This document shows positions 1 through 10,548 of a DNA stretch of 64,000 bases, piece by piece. The DNA lies in assembly GCF_029210375.1 (NCBI RefSeq), contig NZ_JARGER010000048.1, positions 1-64,000 on the forward strand, read 5' to 3'. Positions within the stretch are counted from its first letter, which is position 1. Each line of letters begins with the position of its first letter. This DNA comes from Nocardioides sp. YIM 152315. Its GTDB lineage: Bacteria; Actinomycetota; Actinomycetes; Propionibacteriales; Nocardioidaceae. The notes beneath the pieces were generated by a model. That model did not search any database and was not told the DNA's origin. It worked only from the letters and a program-made list of their open reading frames with translations. Position numbers and translations under genes: made by a program.

Positions 1-32
1 CCCACGCATCGGCGAGCGAAGCCGCCACCCAG

Positions 33-91
33 CTCGAAACCACCCGTGAGTCGGTGGTTTCGAGACGGGACTCCGTCCCGCCTCGACCACC
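33..91. repeat. Nested inverted repeats downstream of secA (dispersed repeat copy 1)
   Basis: The arm CTCGAAACCACC (33-44) is the exact reverse complement of GGTGGTTTCGAG (53-64), with an 8-base loop. The same central arm can also pair with CTCGACCACC at 82-91, around an inner hairpin of 66-71 with 75-80. The two folds cannot form together. The unit GGTGGTTTCGAGAC...CTCGACCACC resembles elements at 6029, 24651 and 38927. It lies just past the secA stop, so it may help end that transcript. Confidence 0.6.
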
Positions 92-116
92 GTGCCGGCT
101 CGACCGCCGACGTCGT

Positions 117-2936
<2,820 letters not shown>

Positions 2937-3054
2937 TGGTCCAACTTCCTGAGGTCGCCGTCGGAAGCCCGGTGTCAAGGAGCGGGCGGCGCCACTCTAC
3001 CCAGCGGGACCCAGCCTCCGAAGCCGTGTAGGTCTCGCGGAGCCGCGCGCAATA

Positions 3055-3080
3055 TTCATGTCAATTGGGGTTGACATGAA
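3055..3080. promoter_or_regulatory. Palindromic operator 1 of the TetR gene, overlapping a TTGACA -35 box
   Basis: TTCATGTCAA and TTGACATGAA form a perfect 10-base inverted repeat around a 6-base spacer. The right arm contains TTGACA (3071-3076), a consensus -35. This is the expected place for TetR autorepression. Confidence 0.7.
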
Positions 3081-3091
3081 TGGTCCATTTC

Positions 3092-3114
3092 GCGTCAATT
3101 GTCACTGTCATGAA
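3092..3114. promoter_or_regulatory. Degenerate operator 2, 34 bases from operator 1
   Basis: GCGTCAATTG...CATGAA repeats the left half and outer right arm of operator 1 with the same overall length of 23 bases. It covers the likely -10 (GTCAAT at 3094, 17 bases after TTGACA) and runs into the proposed start codon. Two sites on adjacent promoter faces suggest cooperative repression. Confidence 0.5.
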
Positions 3115-3691
3115 AACGACGCGCCGCTACACGATGACCGCCAGGGCCGAGGCCGTGGAACGCACTCGGCTCCGGCTGCTCGACGCCGCGATCGAGCTCG
3201 CCGAGACCCGACTGGTCTCCGAGATCTCGCTCGACGACATCGCCGCCACCGCTGGCGTCAGCGTGCAGACGCTGCTGCGCCACTTCGGCAGCCGGGCGGG
3301 GCTGATCGAGGCCGCCCGCCGGCACGCCCTCACCGTGGTCGGCGAGGAGCGGCGCACGCCCATCGGCGACCCCGACGCCGCCGTGCGCACCGTGCTCCAG
3401 CACTACGAGCGACGCGGCGACACCGTGGTCACGATGCTCGCCCAGGAGCACGCCGACGCCGCGACCCGCGAGGTCACCGACGCCGGCCGGGCGTTCCACC
3501 GGGCATGGGTGGCGGAGGTCTTCGGACCGCTGCTCCCCGACGTAGGCGCGGAGCGCGAGGTGCTGACCGACCTGCTCTGCGTCGCGACCGACGTCTACAC
3601 ATGGAAGCAGCTGCGCCGTGACCGCGGCCTCGGCCCGGCCGCCACCGAGACCCGGGTCCGCGCGCTGGTGCGCGCGCTCCTGCCTGCCTGA
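3110..3691 (+). CDS. TetR/AcrR-family transcriptional regulator
   Basis: The N-terminus carries a TetR helix-turn-helix (ISLDDIAATAGVSVQTLLRHF), followed by a helical ligand-binding domain typical in length (193 residues from this start). The ATG at 3110 is chosen because a TTGACA -35 at 3071 and a weak -10 at 3094 would put transcription start close to it; ATG codons at 3080 and 3134 are alternatives and none has a clear ribosome site. Two related palindromic operators overlap the promoter, so the protein probably represses itself. The glycosyltransferase gene starts 10 bases downstream and is almost certainly in the same transcript. The inducing ligand may be the substrate of that enzyme (inference). 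The start position is less certain than the family call. Confidence 0.88.
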   Translation: MKTTRRYTMTARAEAVERTRLRLLDAAIELAETRLVSEISLDDIAATAGVSVQTLLRHFGSRAGLIEAARRHALTVVGEERRTPIGDPDAAVRTVLQHYERRGDTVVTMLAQEHADAATREVTDAGRAFHRAWVAEVFGPLLPDVGAEREVLTDLLCVATDVYTWKQLRRDRGLGPAATETRVRALVRALLPA

Positions 3692-3701
3692 GGGAGAAGC
3701 C

Positions 3702-4811
3702 ATGTCCGCACTGCTCTTCGTCACCTGGGACGGCGGCGGCAACGTGCCGCCGGCCACCGCGCTCGCCCACGAGCTGGCCCGGCGCGGCCACGCCGTGCGC
3801 TTCCTCGGCCACCCCTCCCAGGAGCGGCCGCTGACGTCGCAGGGCTTCGCCTTCGTGCGGCCGCGGCACGCGCGCGCCTTCGACGCCACCACGGACTACC
3901 GGCCGCTCCGGATGCTCGGCGTCCTCGCCGACGTCGGGATGGGCCGCGACCTGCTCGACGCCGTCGCGGCAGAGCCGACCGACCTCGTCGTCATCGACTC
4001 GCTGATGTTCGGCGCGCTGGACGCCGCGCGCCGGGCCGGGCTGCGCTACGCGGTGCTCGAGCACATGTACGCCGCGGCGTACCGGTCCGGCATGCTCGGC
4101 GGGCCGATGGGCCTCAACCTCAGGCTGCGCGGGCTGGCACCGGCCCGCGCGCTCGACGACGCGGCCCTGCGCCTGCTGATGACGCTGCCGCAGCTCGACC
4201 CCGCTCCGGCCGTCGCCAACCTGAGCCAGGTCGGCCCGCTGGCCACCTGGTCACCGCGCGTCGAGGCCGAGCCGACGGTGGTCGTCGGGCTCAGCACGTT
4301 CGGCTACCCCGGGATGGCCCCCGTCCTCCAGCGGCTGGTCGACGCGACCGAGGGGCTGTCCGCGCGGGTCCTGGTGTCGACCGGACCGACGATCGACCCC
4401 GCGGCGCTGCGCACTCGACCCGGGGTCGAGGTCCATCGCTGGCTCGCGCACGGCGAGAGCCTGCCGGGCGCCTCCGTGCTCGTCACCCACGGCGGCCACG
4501 GCTCGACGATGGCCGGGCTCGCCCACGACCTGCCGCTGCTCGTCGTGCCCCTCGACGGCAAGTCGGACCACGAGGTGGTCGGGCGGAGCATCGAGCGGGC
4601 CGGCGCCGGGCGGATGATCGGACGGCGGGCGAGCGCCGGGGACCTCCGCGACGCCCTGCGGTCGCTGCTCGAGGAGCCTGCCTACGCGGCAGCGGCCGGC
4701 CGCCTGGGCGCGGCGATCCGGGGGACCGACGCCGTCGGCGACGGGGCGACCGCGCTGGAGGCGCTCAGCAACGGAGCGCCGACGCCAGGTCGCCCCGCGG
4801 CTCGACCGTGA
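3702..4811 (+). CDS. GT1-family (MGT/UGT-like) glycosyltransferase
   Basis: This 369-residue protein has the two-domain layout of GT1 enzymes that move a sugar from a nucleotide donor to small lipophilic acceptors such as macrolides and other natural products. The acceptor-side N-terminus has a glycine-rich loop (DGGGNVPPATALAHEL), and the donor-binding C-terminal half has the family signature HGGHGSTMAGLAHDLPLLVVP near residues 262-284. AGGGAGAAG lies just before the ATG. It is co-transcribed with the TetR gene upstream, an arrangement seen for inducible drug-modifying or natural-product tailoring enzymes; the acceptor cannot be read from the sequence. Its last 47 bases overlap the 3' end of the convergent gene on the other strand. 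Confidence 0.85.
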   Translation: MSALLFVTWDGGGNVPPATALAHELARRGHAVRFLGHPSQERPLTSQGFAFVRPRHARAFDATTDYRPLRMLGVLADVGMGRDLLDAVAAEPTDLVVIDSLMFGALDAARRAGLRYAVLEHMYAAAYRSGMLGGPMGLNLRLRGLAPARALDDAALRLLMTLPQLDPAPAVANLSQVGPLATWSPRVEAEPTVVVGLSTFGYPGMAPVLQRLVDATEGLSARVLVSTGPTIDPAALRTRPGVEVHRWLAHGESLPGASVLVTHGGHGSTMAGLAHDLPLLVVPLDGKSDHEVVGRSIERAGAGRMIGRRASAGDLRDALRSLLEEPAYAAAAGRLGAAIRGTDAVGDGATALEALSNGAPTPGRPAARP

Positions 4812-5973
4812 CCGACGCCAGGCCGAGCCACCGACCCAGGCGGACGAGCTCGGCCGACAGCTCCTCCGCGGTCTCCGGCGGCGCGCCCGGCTCGGCGTAC
4901 GCCGCCTTGACGACCAGCCGGCCGGCGCCCGCGTCGAACTGGCGGTCGGCCTTGAGGTCGACCCGCGCCACGATCCGGTCGCCGAGGAGGAACGGCAGCA
5001 CGTAGTAGCCGTGCACCCGCTTCTCGGCCGGGACGTAGATCTCGATCCGGTAGTGGAAGTCGAAGAGCGCCTCGGTGCGCGCCCGCTCCCAGACGACCGG
5101 GTCGAAGGGGCTGAGCAGGGCACGGGCGGCGACGCGACGGGGCACGCGCGCGTCGCGATGGAGGTACGCCGGGCGCTTCCAGCCGTCGACGGTCACCGGC
5201 ACCAGCTCGCCCTCCTCGACGAGCACGGCCACCGCCGTCGCGGTGTCGGCGACCTCCATGCGGTAGTAGTCGCGCAGGTCCTGCACGGTCGCCACCCCGT
5301 GGGAGCGGGCCGCCCGACGCACGAGCTCACGCGCCGCCTCCGCGCGCGTCGGGACGGGCCGGGCGAGGACGGCGGGCGGGACCACCCTCTCCGGGAGGTC
5401 GTAGCGGATCTCGAACTGGCTGTTGCGGCTCGCGATCGCAACCTGTCCCGACGTGTAGAGGTAGTCGAGCATCCGGCGGGTCTCGGACCAGTTCCAGCCC
5501 CAGTTGTCCTTCTCCCGGGGCATACCGTCACCCACCCACGAGGCAGCGTCTCGGGCGGTGGCGGCGCCCCGCTCGGCGATCTCGGCCAGCAGGGTCTTCT
5601 CCAGGACGTCGTTCTCGGCGACGAACCCCCACTTGCCGCGCTTGGCGCGGTAGTCGTCCATGCGGTGCTGCATCACCGGCCAGAGCTCGACCGGCATGTA
5701 GGCCTGGACGTGGGCCCAGTACTCCACGATCCGCCGGGGCCGCCGCTCGGCCGCGCGGCGGAGCAGCTCGACGTCGTAGGGGCCCATCCGCGAGTAGAGC
5801 GGCATGTAGTGCGCGCGCTGCAGCACGTTGACGGAGTCGACCTGGAGGACGCCGGTGCGCTCCAGGGTGCGCTGGAGGGTGCGCAGCGTCGGCACGGCGT
5901 GCGCCTTGTCGAGGAACCCCTGGGCCGCGAGGGCGATCCGGCGCGCCTGGGGAAGGGAGAGCGAGTCGACCAC
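4765..5973 (-). CDS. AlkX/YcaQ-type DNA glycosylase (HTH_42 winged-helix family)
   Basis: The protein opens with LSLPQARRIALAAQGF and continues with a QVDSVNVLQRAHYMPL block and several winged-helix repeats, all typical of the YcaQ/AlkZ family. Characterised members excise alkylated bases and unhook interstrand crosslinks. The catalytic motif reads Q44-V-D46, which is the QxD form associated with AlkX/YcaQ rather than the QxQ form of the azinomycin-resistance enzyme AlkZ (family knowledge). Length is 402 residues from the GTG at 5973; a GTG at 6027 is also in frame but would start inside a dispersed repeat. The 3' end overlaps the glycosyltransferase gene by 47 bases. The family call is firm, the substrate range is inference. 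Confidence 0.85.
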   Translation of the reverse strand: MVDSLSLPQARRIALAAQGFLDKAHAVPTLRTLQRTLERTGVLQVDSVNVLQRAHYMPLYSRMGPYDVELLRRAAERRPRRIVEYWAHVQAYMPVELWPVMQHRMDDYRAKRGKWGFVAENDVLEKTLLAEIAERGAATARDAASWVGDGMPREKDNWGWNWSETRRMLDYLYTSGQVAIASRNSQFEIRYDLPERVVPPAVLARPVPTRAEAARELVRRAARSHGVATVQDLRDYYRMEVADTATAVAVLVEEGELVPVTVDGWKRPAYLHRDARVPRRVAARALLSPFDPVVWERARTEALFDFHYRIEIYVPAEKRVHGYYVLPFLLGDRIVARVDLKADRQFDAGAGRLVVKAAYAEPGAPPETAEELSAELVRLGRWLGLASVTVEPRGDLASALRC

Positions 5974-6028
5974 CCGTGAACTCAACCACGACGCACCGAC
6001 AGTGGTTGCGGCTGCTTCCCGGCTCACC

Positions 6029-6090
6029 GGGTTTCGAGACGCGTCACGCAGCCCGTCGCAGGCTCCGGTCTGCGTCGACCCTCCTCAACC
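6029..6090. repeat. Dispersed TTCGAGAC-type repeat (copy 2)
   Basis: The segment begins GGTTTCGAGACGCGTC and ends CCTCCTCAACC, sharing TTCGAGAC and CCTCCTCA with the element at 38927 and GGTTTCGAGAC with the one at 53. ACGCAG (6046-6051) and CTGCGT (6070-6075) can pair inside it. It separates the accessory islet from the response regulator gene. Confidence 0.5.
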
Positions 6091-6139
6091 TGACTTGCCG
6101 TAGACCGGCCTCGTTCCTCGGCCGGTCTACGGCAAGTCA
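6091..6139. terminator. Perfect 20-bp hairpin overlapping the response regulator stop codon
   Basis: TGACTTGCCGTAGACCGGCC (6091-6110) is fully complementary to 6120-6139 around a 9-base loop. The stop codon and last codons of the response regulator lie in the right arm. It probably ends that transcript and may act in both directions. Confidence 0.8.
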
Positions 6140-6810
6140 AGCAGCTTCTCCTTGACGGCATACATCACGGCCTCCATCCGGGAGTGCAGCTGGAGCTTCT
6201 CGAGGATGTTGCGCACGTGGTTCTTCACCGTGTTGTCGCTGATGTAGAGCTCCTTGGCGATCTCGCGGTTGTTCATGCCGCGGGCGACCAGCCGGAGCAC
6301 CTCGAGCTCGCGGTCGGTGAGCCGCAGGCCGGAGGTGTGGTCGCGCTCCGGACGCGACATCTGCTTGAACTCGTCGATGAGCTTGACCGCCATCGAGGGG
6401 CTGATCAGCGACTGCCCGTCGGCGACGACCCGCACGGCCTGGGCGACCTCCTCGATCGAGGAGTCCTTGAGCAGGTAGCCGGCGGCACCGCTCTTGACCG
6501 CCTCGTAGAGGTCGGCCTCCTCGTCGGAGACGGTCAGCATCACGATCTTGGCCGAGGGCACGGCCTCCTTGATCGCCAGGCACGCCTCGATGCCGGAGCG
6601 CTTGGGCATCCGGATGTCGAGCAGCACCACGTCGGGCGCCGTGCGCTCGGCGAGGGCGGTCCCCTCGACGCCGTCGCCCGCCTCGCCGACCACCTCGACG
6701 CCGGGCTCGGCGCTGAGCAGCATGGTCAGCCCGCGCCGGAACAGCTCCTGGTCATCGACCACCAACACACGGATGGGCTCCCGCCCCGCCTCCGTCGTCT
6801 GCTCCGCCAC
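6127..6810 (-). CDS. NarL/FixJ (LuxR-type) response regulator
   Basis: A receiver domain fills the first 125 residues, with the acidic pair D19-D20, the phospho-acceptor D65 in VVLLDIRMPKRSG and the conserved lysine K115 in GYLLKDSS. The LuxR helix-turn-helix follows (LTDRELEVLRLVARGMNNREIA, then SDNTVKNHVRNILEKL). The 227-residue length fits. I chose the GTG at 6810 because AEQTTEAGREPIRVLVVDD gives a normal receiver N-terminus; longer in-frame extension looks non-coding. No histidine kinase lies beside it, so it is an orphan here. Its place next to the hibernation factor is conserved in Streptomyces, which suggests a link to stationary phase or stress (inference). The final codons are part of a 20-bp terminator-like stem. 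Confidence 0.93.
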   Translation of the reverse strand: MAEQTTEAGREPIRVLVVDDQELFRRGLTMLLSAEPGVEVVGEAGDGVEGTALAERTAPDVVLLDIRMPKRSGIEACLAIKEAVPSAKIVMLTVSDEEADLYEAVKSGAAGYLLKDSSIEEVAQAVRVVADGQSLISPSMAVKLIDEFKQMSRPERDHTSGLRLTDRELEVLRLVARGMNNREIAKELYISDNTVKNHVRNILEKLQLHSRMEAVMYAVKEKLLDLP

Positions 6811-6933
6811 GGGGGCATCATGGCACGACCGGACCCCTGAGTGCCCACATCCGGGGGATCCGACACGACGGCGGGATGACCCGTCCGGGCCACCCCGCCG
6901 TCGTTCCACGTCGAATCGGTCTCCAGCGGCGCC

Positions 6934-7557
6934 TCAGTCGATGGCCCCCACGTCGAGCGAGATGACGCCGTAGTCGTAGCCGCGGCGGCGGTAGACGACC
7001 GACGGACGCTCGCTCTCCTTGTCCACGAACAGGTAGAAGTCGTGACCGACCAGCTCCATCTCGTAGAGGGCCTGGTCGAGCGTCATCGGCTCGGCGGCAT
7101 GGGTCTTCTCGCGGACGACGAGCGGCCCGTCACCGGTCACGGTGATCGGACCGACCTGGCGCTCCTGGGTGACCACGTCGTCGGTCGTCTTCTCGACCGG
7201 AGGCGCGCCGTTCGCGAGCGCCTGACCCACGGAGACGGGGGTCTTCCCGCCCCGGTGGACGCGCCTGCGATCCGATGCCCGCCTCATCTGGGTGGCCATC
7301 TTGTCGAGCGCCAGGTCGAGCGCGGCCATCTTGTCGGCGGCACTTGCCTCGGCCCGGATCACAGGACCCTTGGAGAGCGCCGTCAGCTGGAGGCGTACCG
7401 CACGATCCGCCTGCCGCGGGTTGCGTTCGCACTCCACCTCGACGTTCACCCGGATGATCCGATGATCGTGCTTCTCGAGCCTCGACAGCTTCTCTTCCAC
7501 GTGACTGCGGAACCGATCAGACAGCTCGCAGTGCCGACCCGTGACCACAACTTCCAT
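6934..7557 (-). CDS. hpf: Long-form ribosome hibernation promoting factor (HPF/RaiA)
   Basis: HPF binds the 30S decoding centre and stores idle ribosomes. The 207-residue product has an N-terminal S30AE domain (EVVVTGRHCELSDRFRSHVEEKL, residues 1-100), a variable linker, and the C-terminal dimerisation domain that marks the long form able to make 100S dimers (MTLDQALYEMELVGHDFYLF onwards). The ATG at 7557 has GGGAGG 5 bases before it. The same frame stays open for 108 codons upstream, but that part has mixed third-position bases and is not conserved in the family. The stop of this gene lies 123 bases from the response regulator start. M. tuberculosis Rv3241c is the counterpart. Confidence 0.95.
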   Translation of the reverse strand: MEVVVTGRHCELSDRFRSHVEEKLSRLEKHDHRIIRVNVEVECERNPRQADRAVRLQLTALSKGPVIRAEASAADKMAALDLALDKMATQMRRASDRRRVHRGGKTPVSVGQALANGAPPVEKTTDDVVTQERQVGPITVTGDGPLVVREKTHAAEPMTLDQALYEMELVGHDFYLFVDKESERPSVVYRRRGYDYGVISLDVGAID

Positions 7558-7963
7558 GTGAACCTCCCGATTGCACACTTGCTTCTCGGCGTTTCGGCGG
7601 TCAGCTCCAGCCGTACCCTCCTCGGGGTACGCCGGAGCACCGGTGCCCCGCGGGGCCCGGCGTCGGGGAGGAGTCCGTCCGGCCGACCTGGTCTTCGACC
7701 CCACAATCGCCTGCTGAGGCGCTCGCAGCTTCTCTGCCACTACTGACCTTCTCCCGGCCATCGCCGCATCTGACGACGACGCCGGGGCAGGACTTACCAC
7801 TAAGCCGCACCGTGATCGACGGTTCGCCCCGCGGGGCGGAGCAGACCGTCTTACGTGGACCGCTTTGCCTGCGACTGGCATCGGCTAGCCGGCCCGGCGC
7901 CCGGGTGGACCGGGGCGCCTGGACGACGCAACCACGGACCCGGACGGACTCCATGCAGAGACG
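7558..7963. other. 406-base non-coding leader between comF and hpf
   Basis: No gene is supported here. The hpf reading frame stays open through the right part, but codon usage is not like the neighbours. There is a GC palindrome (GCCCCGCGGGGC) near 7827 and a similar one near 7647. The hpf promoter and leader must lie here; I see no convincing -35/-10 pair. Confidence 0.5.
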
Positions 7964-8719
7964 TTAGTCCGTCGCCCAAGGAGACGAAAGGGCCGGAGGT
8001 CCATTGGCCGGGATCCTGCGGCGTGTCGCGGCCACCGCGGCCACGGCGACCACCTCCAGGCCCACCGCCTCGAGCGCGCGCTGAGCCTCACGGAGGGTGG
8101 CTCCGGTGGTCACGACGTCGTCGCAGACCACGACGCGGGCCCGGGTACGCCGGGCCGCCAGCGCTCGCAGCCCGGCGGCGGGACAGTGCATCGAGCCGGC
8201 CAGGTTGACCGCCCGCGCGGCGGCGTCGAGCCCGGCCTGGTCCAGGACGCCCGTTCGGCTGCGCAGCACCGGGGCGACGGCGACGTCGGCGCCGGAACGC
8301 CGCAGCAGGCGCGCCGCACGCGTCGTGATCCGCAGCGTCGGGTCGTGGCCACGCGCTCGTGCGGTGCCCCGACGCGACGGCACCGGCACGAGCACCACCG
8401 GACCCGGCGGCTGGTCGGCGAGCGCGGCGCGGACCGCCTGGACGAGCAGCCGGGCCAGCGGGTCGCGCAGCCCGAGCAACCGGCGCTCCTTGTGGCCGAG
8501 CAGCAGGTCCCGGACGACCCCGGCGTACTCCCCCGCCGCGAACGGCGTCGCCAGGCCCGGGGGGACCGGGTCCGGCCAGGCCGGGACCGCGCCGACCGGC
8601 AGTGCGTCGGCACAGGCCGGGCAGAGCACCCGGCCCGAGCGCCCGCAGCCCGCGCACCGACCGCCGAGCAGGAGGTCGGCGGCCGCGTCGACCACGCCGA
8701 CCCAGGAGTCGCGGAGCAC
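7964..8719 (-). CDS. comF: ComF-family phosphoribosyltransferase
   Basis: The 251-residue protein has the ComF layout: an N-terminal four-cysteine zinc knuckle (C22, C25, C33, C36 in CAGC...CPAC) and a type I phosphoribosyltransferase fold with the PRPP loop VVVCDDVVTTGATL near the C-terminus. In competent bacteria ComF helps DNA uptake and recombination; in actinobacteria the role is not established. The GTG at 8719 is the best start because no ATG precedes the zinc knuckle in frame; the ribosome site is weak. It sits 83 bases after lpqB on the same strand, the same order as M. tuberculosis Rv3244c-Rv3242c, and is probably read from the mtrA operon. Confidence 0.9.
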   Translation of the reverse strand: MLRDSWVGVVDAAADLLLGGRCAGCGRSGRVLCPACADALPVGAVPAWPDPVPPGLATPFAAGEYAGVVRDLLLGHKERRLLGLRDPLARLLVQAVRAALADQPPGPVVLVPVPSRRGTARARGHDPTLRITTRAARLLRRSGADVAVAPVLRSRTGVLDQAGLDAAARAVNLAGSMHCPAAGLRALAARRTRARVVVCDDVVTTGATLREAQRALEAVGLEVVAVAAVAATRRRIPANGPPALSSPWATD

Positions 8720-8802
8720 GCACCGATGCCACCACCGGCACCGCGCCAGCTCAAGGCCGTCGTCGCCGCACTGTGGATCGGCCCCAGTCGATCGGCGGAG
8801 AA

Positions 8803-10548
8803 TCACCCGACGTAGGTGATGCCCGTCGTCCCCTCGGCCACCGGAAGCGTCTGGCGGCCGTCGGCCGAGAGGTTGGTCAGGGCCCGCCGGCTCACGCCGA
8901 GAAGGGGGTCGTCGGCCGCCGGGGAGCCGGCGAGCGAGCGCACCGGGCCCTCGCGCGTGGTCGAGCTGCCGTCGGGCGCGGGCGACCCGTCGACCGAGGC
9001 GGCGTGCAGCTGGGCCAGCGAGGTCGAGGCGAACGGGCTGAGGATGCCCAGGAGGGTGGGTCGGCGCCACGCGATCGCGCGGATCGGGAGGTCGCGGTCG
9101 GGATCGCCCGAGATCCGCCGCGCGGGCGTCGCCCAGAGCACCCTGCCGCTGCGGTCGCGGGCGACCCGGCTGAGGCGGAGCACGTCCCCGGCGGGCGTGC
9201 GCACGACCGCGATCAGCCGGGTGCCGTCGCGGGAGACCACGAAGCCGCGCACCTGGCGGCCGCTGACACCGGGCACGTCGAGCTCGTGGTGGCGCTGTCC
9301 GTCGACGTAGGACACCACGGCGCCGGCGGCGGTCCGGTCGACCAGCCACATCCGGTCGGAGGCGTCCCACGCGGGCTTGAGGAGATCGGTCGCGCCGGTG
9401 ACCACCGTGCGCACCTCGCCCTCCTCGGTGCCGCTGACCGGCGCGACGACCACCGAGCTGCCGTCGTCGCTCACGCCGGCGGCCCGGCTCGCGGTGAGGC
9501 TCACCCCGACGCTCCGCACCCCGAGCGCGTCGGCGCCCATCGGTCCGCTCACCGGCTCGAGGGTGCCGTCGGTGCCGGATGCCAACCGACCGTCCCGCAG
9601 TCCGTAGAGCAGCGGGCTGGCCTGCCAGCCGCTCGGGTCGTACTCGCTGCCGCCGTCGACCCGGTAGGCGCTGACACCGCCGGGCAGCGGGACGGCCTCC
9701 CCGTCGATCGAGACCCGCAGGGCCTCGATGGCGGTCTCCTGCCGCAGCGTCCACGCCAGCTGGGCCATCATCAGCTCGATCGACTGCGGAGTCAGGTCAC
9801 CGGCGTCACCCTTGAGCGCGATGTCGGCGACGCCCTCGTCGGAGATGGGGACCGAGAAGTTGGTCAGGCCGGGCGGGATGAAGCTGCGCACCACGCGGTC
9901 GAGGCCCTCACCGGGCCCGAGCAGCAGCGCCTGGGTGAGGGTGCTGGCGAGCTGCTTGCCGGTCGGCACGTAGACCGGCTCGGGCGCGAGGATCGACGCC
10001 GTCGGGTCGAAGTAGTAGAGCGAGACCTGGCGGTAGCGGCGGGCGAACCACGACTCCGGCACGATCAGCGCGTTGGGCGCCCGGTCGATGCGCCACTCGC
10101 CGTCCTCGAAGGCCATGGGGACCTCGAAGGTGTGCCGGCCGCGGGGCAGCGGCCCCTGCCAGGCGCCCTGGGCGTCGAGGCGCACGGGATCGCTGAGCGA
10201 GACCGAGACGCCCACTCCGCTCTCGGTGACGCGGGGCGTCCCCGCGTAGGTGATCGTCTCGTCGTCGGGCGTCCACGACGCCGCGGCGTCCTCGGTGAGG
10301 AACTCCCGCGCGGTGTTGGTCTGGATCGGCGTCGCCTGCATCGCGGCCAGGAAGCCCTGGACGATGCCGGCGCGGGTGTCGCCGGTCTGCGGCGGGCGCG
10401 GGTCGATGTAGACACCCGGGTCGCCGGCGTCGCCGCCACCGGACTGGGTCTCGACGACCGGGCCGTCGGTGGGTATCCCCACGCACCCGCCGAGCATCAC
10501 GGCGGCGGCCAGGGTGGCGACGGCGACGAGAGTACGCCGGGACCTCAT
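8803..10548 (-). CDS. lpqB: Lipoprotein LpqB
   Basis: LpqB is the lipoprotein partner of the MtrAB two-component system; it contacts the MtrB sensor domain and tunes signalling to cell wall homeostasis and division. The first 22 residues form a lipoprotein signal with lipobox LGGC. A GerMN-type domain follows in the first half and a beta-propeller-like LpqB C-terminal domain in the second. The length of 581 residues is normal. Its ATG overlaps the mtrB stop by 4 bases (ATGA), so translation is coupled. Confidence 0.95.
   Translation of the reverse strand: MRSRRTLVAVATLAAAVMLGGCVGIPTDGPVVETQSGGGDAGDPGVYIDPRPPQTGDTRAGIVQGFLAAMQATPIQTNTAREFLTEDAAASWTPDDETITYAGTPRVTESGVGVSVSLSDPVRLDAQGAWQGPLPRGRHTFEVPMAFEDGEWRIDRAPNALIVPESWFARRYRQVSLYYFDPTASILAPEPVYVPTGKQLASTLTQALLLGPGEGLDRVVRSFIPPGLTNFSVPISDEGVADIALKGDAGDLTPQSIELMMAQLAWTLRQETAIEALRVSIDGEAVPLPGGVSAYRVDGGSEYDPSGWQASPLLYGLRDGRLASGTDGTLEPVSGPMGADALGVRSVGVSLTASRAAGVSDDGSSVVVAPVSGTEEGEVRTVVTGATDLLKPAWDASDRMWLVDRTAAGAVVSYVDGQRHHELDVPGVSGRQVRGFVVSRDGTRLIAVVRTPAGDVLRLSRVARDRSGRVLWATPARRISGDPDRDLPIRAIAWRRPTLLGILSPFASTSLAQLHAASVDGSPAPDGSSTTREGPVRSLAGSPAADDPLLGVSRRALTNLSADGRQTLPVAEGTTGITYVG

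Noticed and set aside
7558..7881. An N-terminal extension of the hibernation factor
   Set aside because: The frame is open but the third-position bias is weak, the family starts at EVVVTGRH, and a strong ribosome site precedes the ATG at 7557.
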